Shown in pieces: positions 24,901 through 30,096 of a DNA stretch of 64,000 nucleotides. Both the position numbers and the translations under genes were made by a program. The notes beneath the pieces are model-generated. The model searched no databases. It saw nothing but the letters and a program-made list of their open reading frames with translations, and was not told the DNA's origin. How positions within the stretch are numbered: the stretch's first letter is position 1; each line of letters opens with the position of its first letter. This DNA is from V1-33 sp039795165 (GTDB taxonomy: Bacteria; Verrucomicrobiota; Verrucomicrobiia; Verrucomicrobiales; V1-33). The stretch is from assembly GCA_039795165.1 (NCBI GenBank), contig JBDKER010000005.1, positions 1-64,000 on the forward strand. The letters are read 5' to 3'.

Positions 24901-26910
24901 GAAATCGATACCCGCGGCAATGTCGTCGCCATCACGGACAGCGAAGGCCGCCGCGAACAGTTCGCCTACGATGGCCTCGGCCGCCTCACCCGCGCCACCT
25001 CAGGCGGCGGTCTCGTCCAGACCTTCACCTACAATCGCTTCAATAAGGTCACGTCCTACACCACCCCAGACGGCAAGCTCTGGTCCACCGCCTACCGCGC
25101 GGATGGCCTCCGCAGCTCGGAAACTTCCCCGGAAGGCCGCGTCCGCTCGTTCACCTACACGGAATCAGGCGAACCCAAACGTACCACGGAACCAAACGGC
25201 GATGCCCAGCTCATCACCTACGACAATGACGGACGCGCCACGGACTTCGCATGGTTCGCCGCCGCCAACCCCGCCACACCACAGAAGGCCGTCACCTATT
25301 CCTACGACGCCAATGGCCGCATGACCGGCTACTCCATGGCGGATTCCAGCGCGTCATTCGGATACGACGAGAAAGGCCGCAAAACTTCGGAAACCGTCAA
25401 CTTCGGTCCGTTCTCCCGCACCCGTTCGTGGACGTACCACCCGGACGACCGCATCCATACCTACACAGACGCCACCGGTTCGACCCGTACCTACAATTAC
25501 GATGAAGCTGGCCGCCTCGCCGGCATCAGCCTCCCGGGCACTGGCGAAATCACCTACAGCGACCGCACCGCCACCCGCATCGGCCTCGTTACGTTCCCCG
25601 GCGGCCTCACTCAGCATTTCTCACACGACGACCTCCTCCGCCCCACAGGCATGTCATTCCGCCGACCCGATGGCTCGGAAATCTACAGCTGGGCGGAATC
25701 ATTCGACGGTGCCAACCTCCCCACCAGCCGCACCATCGCTGGTGCCACCACCGCGGTTGCCTACGATACCTCGGCCCGCCTCGTCACTTCCGGATCGACC
25801 ACGTTCACCTACGACGACCGCGGCAACCGCACGTCCCTCACCGGCATCCCGGGCCTCTGGACCTACAACCAGGACGACGAAATCCAGTCGGCCGGTCCAT
25901 TCTCGTTCTCCCACGACGCCCGCGGCAACCGCACGGGCCGCTCAGGAGCCGGCTCGGCCTTCTCCTATACATGGGACGCCGCCGGACACCTCACTTCCCT
26001 CACCGGCCCTGCCGGCACCGCCACCTACCGCTACGATCCCTTCGGCCGCCGCCTCTCGAAAACCATCGGCGGCACCACCACCTACTACGCCTACAGCGAA
26101 AATGGCATCGAAGCGGAATTCGACGCAGCCGGCAATGCCCTCGTTTCCTATGGATACGATCCCTCCTCGGAATTCGGACAGCGCCCGCTCTGGATGAAAT
26201 CAGGCGCGAACCGCTTCTGGTACGGCTTCGATAAACTCGGTACCCCTCTCGTCCTCACAGACTCAGCCGGCAATGTGGTCTGGCGCGCTTCCTACGACGC
26301 CTTCGGCAGCGCCACGGTCGCCGTCAGCACCGTCACCAGCAACCTCCGCCTCCCCGGTCAGTACTTCGATGCCGAATCCGGCCTCCACTACAATTGGCAT
26401 CGCTACTACGACCCCACCACCGGCACCTACCTCTCCCGCGACCCGGCCCGCGACGATTACAACCACTTCCGCTACGCCCTCAATGACCCATTCACCAAAT
26501 ACGACCCAGATGGCCTCCGCGCCAAGGTAAGCATTCCGCTCGGTGCCAGCGGCTGCAAGCTCTACACGTCTCTCGACTTCTGCGAATGCGGAGTCAAATG
26601 CGGTGGCGCACTCGGCAAGGAAGGCAGCAAACTCGGCAAGTGCGAGGCCAGCGTGGACCTCGATCTCTGCAATGGCCGCAATGGCGGCGGACCGGGCGGC
26701 GCTCCCGCCCCCAAACTCTGCGGCGCTCTCGGCTGCAAGGCGGGTCCCTGCAGCGCGGAGGTCTTCAAGGGTTGCTACGACTTCAATTCACGGAAGTTCA
26801 GCCTCTCCGGCCCAACCATCGGCTGCGACAAGAAACTTCCCGGTGATGCCGAAATCGGTGCCGAAGCTCCTCCGGTCTGGGACTCGGACGGCGGTGGCTG
26901 GGCCTTCTGA
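6970..26910 (+). CDS. Giant secreted FG-GAP/CARDB/FN3/Rhs-YD repeat protein (6646 residues)
   Basis: A signal peptide (core KFLRLALLAAGPSLAA) is followed by a beta-sandwich at about 35-195, an Ig-like domain at about 200-312 and PPC-like domains at about 320-560. Then come three tandem modules of about 738 residues (567-2780), each an Ig-like domain, FG-GAP/VCBS blades and PPC-like domains, and a fourth copy without blades. Four CARDB-like domains (about 3167-3676), several Ig/FN3-like domains and a carboxypeptidase-regulatory-like domain (about 5054-5165) follow. A Gly/Cys-rich linker (about 5277-5397) leads to YD repeats (about 5404-6455) and an Rhs core (GLHYNWHRYYDPTTGTYLSR, about 6470). 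The final 130 residues are unique and hold 11 Cys. Start 6970 gives ATGA coupling; 6997 or 7012 would fit the signal peptide better. An adhesin or a polymorphic-toxin-like shell are both possible. I see no toxin fold and no clear immunity gene. Confidence 0.85.
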   Translation: MMVHPPPHPMKVSVMKFLRLALLAAGPSLAATVPYSEDFEGTIGSEWSLTTADNSHPASFSRFSGRFTNATQTLSLTGLTPGTAYTVTFDLYVIDSWDGNGGGDFFRVAVDGAERFRATFSNFNGDPPSQTQSYPENPDSGRVHLGFSPSFVDAIYRRIEVGFTATAATAQIGFEGGSLQDISDESWGLDNVSVRPTADLAQTSIAQTDLPAQGSSASIALNRFEIVASRTLTAASANNPANYELLSAGSDAIFGNANDAAVTLVPSYTSGKTVRFTLPDEPLPVGLYRFRTLGLLDLNGAAVATFERQFTIADPVAGKIEVPGSNAPETATVLPMPESPPGGGFFTSLGLGTFSSTSDFDYWRIEAEAGDRLTVRLEADAINTYPQIYLQNGAGQNLLTVGGDYYGLVQIQDYAVTAPGSLMLRVFSNNAAARYRLRVDLARNCQLEVEGNDSRPAATVLRGILNHRIAGSLTSADSEGDFFFAGNLNAGNAIDLNASLPTGSTLTAAGLTLSVFSGAGATPVATATGGTLSHTLAADGPVHVRVQSATNRDLRAQYVLTVNVVDGVPPRITATTLPDEGSGTSSIIDRFRLTFSEDMQPASVQNAAHYSLVEAGPDGTVGTADDIGYLLAPDSYAAGLDATVRIRNGPLQQGTYRLTVTTGLRDRAGNSMAASFVRNFTVNGIAGYVLENRSNGSLADATSLAGAATGPGTGGFAPGPSRSSGNSNPYEIALGRIDGDAFDDAVVTGFNNNTLSVLMGRGDGTFADPQTYPTAANPFGIALADYNGDGFTDVALTAYGSGSVQLRLGSASGTLGDPASYAVGSNPHRIVAREVTGDGVLDLVVGNYGSNSIGVLRGLGDGTFAPQVAHAISGGPLAVEASDLNGDGITDLVSANYGSNNVAVLLGTGGGSMAAPTFFSLGSQRNPYAIVLEDFTGDGKPDLVTSPLGSNDLMFLRGGGDGTFGTATAIPAGMSSNYHVRSADLNGDTFRDLVVACYGNSRVLVFTGKGDGTFNGPTVYSVSGNPIAVALADLTGDGRPDVVTANHGNSTITFLKGLGQEILAENPAGSGLRSAAGRGNLTLDPSGAWDEDVWSFDGAAGHVLSIASESAGNASNSGLRYDVYAPDWSLFTRFYSDGVGRGQSDPLTLPSSGRYTVVVIRNYSYEGEYRFRVSMLPTPWQWETESNDATGNATVLNLREAPGGRQTAQVGGYLAGYDASGDHFRLGTQGEGTTISVNLVQPATSPLVPTLELINPAGAVAATGTASLTHNIGAGGGGLYHVRLRGSPESIGLQSVYLMEVNAADLVPPEITASSLPAAGTTSDAIWDRFTVTFSEDLQPPSVNGSSPYSLTNAGTDGIPGNADDESYIVLCEGYAGGLTATLRILDGPLQPGSYTFAVTAALRDRAGNGLIPFSRAFTITGIAGYILESRGNDSLATATQLSTQPPTGPDGSPVPAISVPSGGSNPYEIAAGLLNDDAFPDAVVTNYNNATIGVILGNGAGGFLPVVTYPTGPNPFGVALRDLNGDGRTDVLITNSGASTLGVRLGRGDGTFDDPLNFPTGTTPYRLTTGDLNGDSIPDAVVANFNGDSVSFLRGLGNGSFAPAVNLAAGDGTAAVAITDINRDGQPDIAAANYYADTISVFLATGPGTFAPQQTYPCGDNCDPYAIVADDFNGDGFADLVTSSIRLGDVRYFAGKADGTFATATVIPTGYPNNYHVISGDWNADGQRDLAVSNYGNSRLLILHGRGDGSFSAPLDYQINGNPIAAVSADFDQDGLDDIATANHGNSTVTVFRGRPRRLLAQDPAGSGLASASARGNLTLRGSWETDFWTFHAEAGDLLSVASESLNNAGGSGLRYDIHRPDGQFIGRFYSDGNGRGQLDPIRLNQTGAYSVRIFPNYGYEGEYRFRVSTAKPPWQWETEGNDSAGSANTLVLSEASGGRQVAQVGGYLAGYDGSGDHFLLGTQGVGTAISVSLTRPAASPIVPTLELLNASSAVVATGTTSLSHTIPDGAAGKYVVRIRATPATLGLQSLYLLSIEATDSLAPTITATSLPTGESTALFNRFTVSFSEDLQPTGVTNLANYTLRSAGPDGVFDSPDDQAYTLFNLGYSSGLSTGFRILDGPLQPGPHQFRIGTGLKDRAGNALAAPFVHEFTIAGDPDFILESRANSSQADATPLTASTSGPGTDGSFSAITTAPTAGANPYNLATALLNADAFPDIVTANWNGGNVSVFLGNGSGQFSEPQLIAVGPNPFAVAIADLNADTFADLAVTVSGSNSLRILLGNGDGTFAAPVSYATGSAPRRLVLADLNGDGKRDAAVTNESSNNVSVLLGNGDGTFATQTTFPVGSAPAGIAVGDLNGDGTPDLAVTNRNSHSLGLLAGNGTGGFAAHVSFPTGGSSGPYEVALADFDRDGDLDAVTASINTADVRYFAGSGTGNFAPAVAIGTIHSGHYHVIAADCDGDSLTDLAIASYNSSRLLIMAGRGDGTFREPLAYSINGNPIAVAATDFNLDGRTDLATVNYNNSTVTILTGNAPHQLAISPPDSGLSQGFARGQLSNLPATGWDHDFWSFSGKAGDIVSIAAETPGNVSGSGLRYDLVRPDGTFVARFYGDGNGRGELTPVILPVSGRYVVQVIQHYDYEGEYRFRVSLLSPPGQWETEGNDSIGNANTLAIRSGGPGRQVATVGGYAASYDGNGDFFRLGTQGEGTVITLALTKPDSSPLDATVAILNATGTEVASGATSATHEITPGTAGQYFARVTSTAASRGLRSVYLLNCEATDSIPPAITATSLPAEAAESPALIDRFSLTFSEELETGPVNTAANYDLRQAGPDGVFDSPDDLTYTLAPDTYSGGLSASFRITNGPLQHGPTRLTVAPALRDRAGNPMSAPFVRRFTIAAVPGFLIENRSNDSAANGTRITLTEAASGLSMAGGRGFLPNLPNIGWDVDFWTFEATAGQLLTITAANLGNPSGSGRRFDLYRPDGSLLSGFYTTENGLAQIAPLTLPTTGLYSLRVSIWYGNEGEYRFSVVTANPPLQMESEDNGGIASSDPLVLSPSGTSQFGSIAGALPSSADVDYFSLGTVAAGQTIYVTTRRPAGSPANPSVSVYSASNSYMLEAGGGKPFDGVAEVRITTTGVYHVAVRNTNVVTGPLDQYLLDVQILPTGALDFPNLLVSNIELPSSTGIQSGQDITVAFTVTNGGTVATAAASWVDRLVLSRNNVLGDADDIPGGLLPRSGALDPGASYRVERSVALPDGVTGNYYVIVETDSGNAVNEFLLEADNVRVSDGTFSVALAPYPDLVAEALSATGPDAAGAFSVAWQSANLGNRLAAAWKQRFSARRAGSPTPSVDEETEVTGPLLPGNTLPHSRTFVPDAAGRFTLTVTTDSADDIYEHNGTSHSAAEANNVSSVVVDATRDLTVASLEILPAGTLVTGSELTLRWTVRNGGNLAIGSTFHDRVMLRNLTTGESFLTQDVAYQPTTAGNGPIAPGDSRARQITTRLPDGLRGAGVIECEVVTDVYGQIAEYLPTEDAETNNARRISRPATVSAYPDLRINGLTLVPSAASPGSLITVNWINRNEGTVATSGNWHDRITVTSNATGQTVADQVVFYNAAPAADGPLAPGAGRARSAQIAIPNGTQGLGLFTFTVTADTYNSVFEYNPGGDAETNNAASLPLTSANADFTAPAISNTQFNGAPIADGSTITGSGRLTAAVTDPSGVSRVEFSVRPDGGTDSLIGTDTNASDGFGAFWNAENAANGTYIFTIRAVDTFGNAGSLSRSVTLALAPPPAPVITQPTNGFATNLAPLSIRGTATPSTQLVVRINGADAAAPVTVADDGQWQVAVVLVNGANQIVARARNAAGFGTPSNTVTATLDLTVPAPPSSLTAVSREDGRIRLNWTAATGAGIAGYHVYRAAASFTDLTAAGVTKLTANLITAQQFDDIPATDGTWFYRVTATSAAGNTSTASPEASATSDRTAPTLVSVEFTPRDPARFIDGRFGTGTVDVAVRVSEALDGVPFFSIAPTTGGFPIPITLRAGASPTEFDGSFTITRDTAAAEYQASFSMRDLNNNRGAGTSAAASLRIDTRGPAADGLELSLDAPIRNDSANPAELTVVLHLDEDAAAPPELTWRLTRLADHLTPTPVTLTMDGNARTWTGNLTLPANAGTPEPEELRFSLVATDDLGNEGREISVTSRFEIYQGDLPTLDAPQGFFAVSRPAGSIALAWNLMPGSSGYQLYRSTANGGPASLQPLTVINDPAVLTYSDTPETDGEYHYAIATLRTANGITAAGMASSPPASANADRIAPPSPLDLSLVLASNGILSQWQAGTPAEAGTRFRVYRAVNPITSTAGLTPLTNTLTLTRYLDPNPSPALRYYAVAAVDASGNESPPSTSAYLNATLWAVNSLTIERPESGPRLISWTNASPDVQGYRLLLGLATDGTPLAPGLLPGTSFTDHNPAAGDRTYTVITVDPANAESPPRSLAMPETELALLPDQTVRRGLVSRILVRVTNRSASLTLSRAIVRINLASQNHQSELFSLAPGESMDVPVVVGGYASLTESSTALAITMESRPEDGALLRYLSSGSVAVADGGLTADVLPGLFTRGGSGQFQFRIRNTSSETVEIISARNSGSADSTDLRVRLIDPAGNFLSVAPVRINVGSSIVTVSDGTSLIRLAPGSAFLSDTLVLPVPETSANALTLQLEADRAFYRYGRPEQVSSPGFTARASASLREVSYLGAITSVTPTVSLGSRPIVIAGRAVSATDQTTPVPDVPLRLGISSAGFERVSEITMDRSGNFSFSFQPLPSEAGQFDVWLTHPEIRTKTIQASFVVAQVTMTPGAAGLRVPRNYRQDFAPQIRTGVGTVATNLRLVAPDLLPQGITLNLDARASLAGSESATLPISFTADSTAPSTGNLQLRLVSDENPSGWATLDLGFTLTAATAAASVSPNVLDTGVNPGGAESETIRLRSTGLVPLKDVQFAIVRIDGASELPPPPWVSLSVPGLIPEVAVGEELPVAFNVQPPADLAQGEYFFDIRFRASNHPDIRIPVRVVITPAGTGDVLFKVVDLLTLTPDPGYSPPGSPNHPDPLYQGVRNATIQLQNEDVTSFVRTVTTDAYGEADFREEGERVLPAGRYKYRVTADGHDSRTGRLVIRPGVTLRETVLIPNRFVSIEWEVVPITIEDRYEILLEAVFETNVPAPVVTVNPPILNLPAMCAGDVFYGEFAFTNHGLIRADSFKFTAPPSDEYNEFELLDAVPASIDARTTIVVPYRVTSRKAFPGIACGSDSAGSPDRRSTPRSGTGSDCFRYSTCMPYEYKHRCPWGEDVTSTGTVCGSYAYGSCGGPGGGPGGGGYWGYGGPGIGGSGGGTWGGWSGTVTSSSDGCFPDFFDCNNRNPIGCWVNYVSRQFEDEAVDLETPVPGSGNVTNRIRRFYRDNRWIFEHSDSSLTILTDGSGPSEMIHLNSTFRPVDSSRFEFSNGRDRIRQTSEGWRLTVTNGNWRDFDPIGRLIRSGRADTTLMSYLYDADGNLANLANPAGTVFATFHWSAGRLTSITDTDGRSVTYEYNGSLLSKVTDSEGEITQYFYDAAGRMNRYIDATGTTHLLAYDANGAALSLLDEEGNGRIFRFDYDRLRREYYFAEKFTSGPLRERWFDSAGNVRLAHINGQLAREVIAEDRREILRYGDGTEVVQEYDENGNLLTTTMQDGSVESFEYDPATRKPRRRIDPAGVITAYQYNGSGQLTELTEALALPEQRRTVFVYNDAGLLTSETTHANDGLGATVRSYAYNTEGRKTSETNEMGKVTSFADHDANGIPTTITDPDGRTRSETHDSFGRLTSRTSALGHRWQFEYDAFNNLTATIDATSQRSETFYNIDNLPSRETDAFGTVTARRQYNPDGRITEQRDAAGRVTRNTYDSFGRIWKVTDPAGDVTEFLYSDSDPEGARPTDIIYPTFRRVLAYDFRNRRVTTTDRNGDTVLRTTIHEIDTRGNVVAITDSEGRREQFAYDGLGRLTRATSGGGLVQTFTYNRFNKVTSYTTPDGKLWSTAYRADGLRSSETSPEGRVRSFTYTESGEPKRTTEPNGDAQLITYDNDGRATDFAWFAAANPATPQKAVTYSYDANGRMTGYSMADSSASFGYDEKGRKTSETVNFGPFSRTRSWTYHPDDRIHTYTDATGSTRTYNYDEAGRLAGISLPGTGEITYSDRTATRIGLVTFPGGLTQHFSHDDLLRPTGMSFRRPDGSEIYSWAESFDGANLPTSRTIAGATTAVAYDTSARLVTSGSTTFTYDDRGNRTSLTGIPGLWTYNQDDEIQSAGPFSFSHDARGNRTGRSGAGSAFSYTWDAAGHLTSLTGPAGTATYRYDPFGRRLSKTIGGTTTYYAYSENGIEAEFDAAGNALVSYGYDPSSEFGQRPLWMKSGANRFWYGFDKLGTPLVLTDSAGNVVWRASYDAFGSATVAVSTVTSNLRLPGQYFDAESGLHYNWHRYYDPTTGTYLSRDPARDDYNHFRYALNDPFTKYDPDGLRAKVSIPLGASGCKLYTSLDFCECGVKCGGALGKEGSKLGKCEASVDLDLCNGRNGGGPGGAPAPKLCGALGCKAGPCSAEVFKGCYDFNSRKFSLSGPTIGCDKKLPGDAEIGAEAPPVWDSDGGGWAF
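8671..15312 (+). repeat. Three tandem 2.2-kb intragenic modules in the giant gene
   Basis: Equivalent landmarks (codons for P-x-I-T-A-x-S/T-L-P) recur at 8671, 10888, 13098 and 15313, giving periods of 2217, 2210 and 2215 bp. Each unit encodes an Ig-like domain with FSE and LRDRAGN motifs, FG-GAP/VCBS repeats (LNGDG-type loops) and PPC-like domains ending in YEGEYRFRVS. The fourth copy begins at 15313 but lacks the FG-GAP blades. The copies have diverged at the nucleotide level, so the expansion is not recent. Confidence 0.85.
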
Positions 26911-26939
26911 TCTTCTCACCTTTACCCTCTCTCTTTCCC

Positions 26940-28955
26940 ATGAAACCCCGCTTCCGCTTCCTGCTCGCTGCCCTCATGGCGATCATTCTCGGACCACCCC
27001 CGTCCCACGCCCAGGACATCTGCGCCAAGGTCAAAATCCAGATCGAACAGGAACTGACCTTCGAACGCGAGGCCTTCGAGGCCCGCATGACCATCAATAA
27101 CGGTCTCCCGGAATCCGCTCTCACGGATCTCTCGATCTCCGTCACGTTCGCCGACTCGGAAGGGAAACCGGTCGTGGCCTCCAGCGACCCGGATAATACC
27201 GCCGCCCTCTTCTTTATCCGACTCCAGACGGGTAGCTCGATTCCTTCCTCCATCGCTTCCGGTTCATCCGGCTCCATCCGCTGGCTCATCATCCCAAGCA
27301 TCACAGCGGGCGGCAGCAACCCGAACGGCACCCTCTACCTCGTCGGCGCTCAGGTCAGCTACAAGGTCGCCGGTGCCCAGGAAAAAGCCACGGTCGCCCC
27401 GGACTCAATATACGTGAAACCCATGCCCCGGCTCACGCTCGATTACTTCATTCCCTCGGAAGTCATCGGCGACGACCCCTTCACGGCCTACATCGAGGAA
27501 CCTGAACCGTTCTCGCTCGGCCTCCGACTCCGCAATACGGGCTTCGGACCAGCCAAAAACCTCAAGATCGATTCCAGCCAGCCCAAGATCGTGGAAAACA
27601 AACAGGGCCTCCTCGTGGCCTTCCGCATCAATGGCTGCGTGGTCGATGACAAACCGGCCCTCCCCACGCTGCTGGCCGATTTCGGTACGATCCCGGGCGG
27701 CACGACCCGCTCGGCCCGCTGGCTCATGACGAGTTCGCTCTACGGCCGCTTCACGGAATTCAATGCCAGCTTCTCCCACGCGGACGACCTCGGCGGCCGC
27801 CTCACGTCGCTCATCGAAAAAGTCAGCGCCCACATCATGATCACAGACGTCCTCGTGGACCTCCCGGGACGCGACCTCACCCGCGATTTCCTCGCCTACG
27901 CTGATTCATCAAAGACAACGGCCAAGGTCTGGGAATCGAGCGGCATCGAATCGGAAGTCCTGCTCTTCTCATCTGGGATCTCGACATCGGTCTCGGGCGA
28001 TGACGTGACGGTTTCCTGCCCGGGCGGCACGAGCCCAGTCTACCTGAAAACTCCGGATCCATTCGCGGGCCGCCGCCGCCTCGCTTCGGCCATCCGCGCG
28101 GATGGCAAAAGCCTCCCGCCCGGCAATGCATGGCTCTCGAAAACCTACCTCCCTGGCTCGCAGCGCTACAATTACTTCCTCAATGTATTCGACACGGGCA
28201 ACGAGGCCGGCCTCGGCTACTCGCTCAAATTCGAGACCGCGGCCCTCGCGAACCGCAAGCCGCGCATGATCGATCCCGGCAACCGCATCTTCCCCGCCAA
28301 TGCCACGTTCGAAATGCTCCTGCTCGCCGACGACCCGGACGCTGACCCGCTCACGATCACAGCGTCTTCTCTCCCGGAGGGTGCCACGTTCACCAAAATC
28401 AATGAAGGGGTCAGCGCCCTCCGCTGGTCGCCCACCGCAGCCCAGGCGGGCGATTACACAGTCAGCTTCACCGTCAGCGATGGCCTCCTCACGGACCGCC
28501 GCACCATCGTCATCACCATCACCACGGACGCTACCCTCATCGCATGGAAAAACCGCAGCTTCGGCCCGGATCCCCGCCCAACGGACGAATTCCTCCGCGC
28601 CGATGACGACGGCGATGACCTCGACAATGCCCTCGAATTCGGCCTGAACCGCGACCCGGCCGCCGCGGACGACAGCGGCATCATCCTCCGCGTGGAACCA
28701 AACGCCGACAATGACCTCGTCACCACCCTGACCTACCTCCGCCGCACGGACGACCCCACTCTCATCATGGAGGTCATCGGCGCGGACTCGAGCCGCGCGG
28801 ACGCGGAATGGTCGGTCCAGCCACAGGCGCTCGACCCAGACCAATCGGGGGTCCCGGACGGCATGCAGCGCTGGAAGGGCACGGATTCCATCCCGCTGGG
28901 CGGTGCCCACCCCCGCCGATTCCTCAAACTCCGCGCCCGCTTCTCCGCTCCCTGA
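26940..28955 (+). CDS. Secreted Ig-like domain protein
   Basis: A 671-residue exported protein starting 29 nt after the giant gene. The signal peptide is MKPRFRFLLAALMAIILG ending near HAQD. The N-terminal half is beta-rich with no family I recognise. At about 440-530 there is a putative Ig/cadherin-like domain (NRKPRMIDPGNRIFPANATF, then YTVSFTVSDG), of the type often described as a putative Ig domain in extracellular proteins. The C-terminus resembles the end domain of secreted Verrucomicrobiota proteins (ALEFGLNRDP...FLKLRAR). It is probably cotranscribed with the giant gene and TIGR02597 neighbours, perhaps as a surface partner. Confidence 0.72.
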   Translation: MKPRFRFLLAALMAIILGPPPSHAQDICAKVKIQIEQELTFEREAFEARMTINNGLPESALTDLSISVTFADSEGKPVVASSDPDNTAALFFIRLQTGSSIPSSIASGSSGSIRWLIIPSITAGGSNPNGTLYLVGAQVSYKVAGAQEKATVAPDSIYVKPMPRLTLDYFIPSEVIGDDPFTAYIEEPEPFSLGLRLRNTGFGPAKNLKIDSSQPKIVENKQGLLVAFRINGCVVDDKPALPTLLADFGTIPGGTTRSARWLMTSSLYGRFTEFNASFSHADDLGGRLTSLIEKVSAHIMITDVLVDLPGRDLTRDFLAYADSSKTTAKVWESSGIESEVLLFSSGISTSVSGDDVTVSCPGGTSPVYLKTPDPFAGRRRLASAIRADGKSLPPGNAWLSKTYLPGSQRYNYFLNVFDTGNEAGLGYSLKFETAALANRKPRMIDPGNRIFPANATFEMLLLADDPDADPLTITASSLPEGATFTKINEGVSALRWSPTAAQAGDYTVSFTVSDGLLTDRRTIVITITTDATLIAWKNRSFGPDPRPTDEFLRADDDGDDLDNALEFGLNRDPAAADDSGIILRVEPNADNDLVTTLTYLRRTDDPTLIMEVIGADSSRADAEWSVQPQALDPDQSGVPDGMQRWKGTDSIPLGGAHPRRFLKLRARFSAP

Positions 28956-28987
28956 CCCGCCCCGCAAACTCCTTCCCGAGCCATCCC

Positions 28988-30043
28988 ATGAAACTGTCTC
29001 TCTGCTTCGCGGCGCTCTTTGCCTGCTTCCCATCCCTGCCTGCCTCGGCCCAATCAACCGGTGGCTCGCTCGCCCTCACGATCCGCGCTCAGTCGGATTC
29101 CCGACTCTCACTGCCCTACCAGCACCCTCGACTCGAAGGAGGCGAAATCGCGGGGGTCGGCGCGGCTTCGCTCACGCTCCAGGGGAAGGCATGGTCGCAA
29201 GGCGAATACACGCGACGCGACGATGGCTCGGGCCGCGCCTGCTACGCTCTCTTCCGCAGCGGCCCTCTCGAAGGTGTCTTCTACCCCATCATCAGCAATA
29301 ACGAGGATACCGTCGTCCTCGACACGGGCAGCGATGACCTCCGATCCCACCCGCTCGGTACCATCGCCTTTGGCAACCGACTCGATATCATTCCCTACTG
29401 GACCATCGCGGATGTCTTCGGAGCGGACGAGGAAAGCCTCCTCATCGCTCCGCGCGTCTCGCCCCTCTTCCCCACAGACGAGGTCCTCCTCTACGACCCC
29501 GCCACCAACGGCACCAATCAGTCGCCTTCCCAGACGCTCTACTACCTCAAGAATAAGGGCTGGCGCAGCGTGGCCGCCCCGTCGGATTCCAGCGCGGCCA
29601 CGATCCTCCCGCCAGGCTCGGTCTTCATTGTCCGCCGCCGCGGATCGTCGGACCTCGAACTCATCAATTTCGGCGTCTACTACCGCCAGCGCCGCGCTCT
29701 CACCATCAAAGGCGGCGGCACTGCCGGCAATGACCAGGTGGTCTCGCTCCTCCTCCCGGAACCGATCTCGCTGGACGAAGCGAATCTCGCGGAATCCACG
29801 GTCCGCCCGTCCCTCAGCCCCATCCTCCGCTCGGATGAGGTCCTCCTCTGGCGCGCGGTCACCACGGGCTTCAATCAGCCAGCCGATACGGTCCTCTACT
29901 ACCGCAAGGACGCGGGATGGCTCCGCGTCGGCGACAACGCCCCCCAGGGCTCCGCCATCACGCTCGCCCCAGGCGAAGCCATCATCATCCGCAAGAAACA
30001 AGGCAGCCCCACCACGGACTGGCTCCAGCTCCCACCTCCCTGA
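28988..30043 (+). CDS. TIGR02597-like secreted protein
   Basis: A 351-residue protein with a clear signal peptide (MKLSLCFAALFACFPSLPASAQS). The body has two similar halves. Each carries a DEVLLYD/DEVLLWR-type strand, a TLYYLKNKGWR/VLYYRKDAGWL strand and a PPGSVFIVRRR/APGEAIIIRKK strand. This matches my recollection of the TIGR02597 family, which is largely confined to Verrucomicrobiota and has no known function. The ATG at 28988 gives the complete signal peptide; a longer in-frame start at 28808 would overlap the previous gene. It follows that gene by 32 nt. Confidence 0.75.
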   Translation: MKLSLCFAALFACFPSLPASAQSTGGSLALTIRAQSDSRLSLPYQHPRLEGGEIAGVGAASLTLQGKAWSQGEYTRRDDGSGRACYALFRSGPLEGVFYPIISNNEDTVVLDTGSDDLRSHPLGTIAFGNRLDIIPYWTIADVFGADEESLLIAPRVSPLFPTDEVLLYDPATNGTNQSPSQTLYYLKNKGWRSVAAPSDSSAATILPPGSVFIVRRRGSSDLELINFGVYYRQRRALTIKGGGTAGNDQVVSLLLPEPISLDEANLAESTVRPSLSPILRSDEVLLWRAVTTGFNQPADTVLYYRKDAGWLRVGDNAPQGSAITLAPGEAIIIRKKQGSPTTDWLQLPPP

Positions 30044-30096
30044 TTCCCCTCCCGCGCTTGCACGCCCCCACCCGGACAGTCACATGATCCCCCATC

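Noticed and set aside
26521..26907. Named toxin domain at the tip of the Rhs protein
   Set aside because: No known toxin motif could be seen among the 11 cysteines, so the tip is left as an unknown domain.
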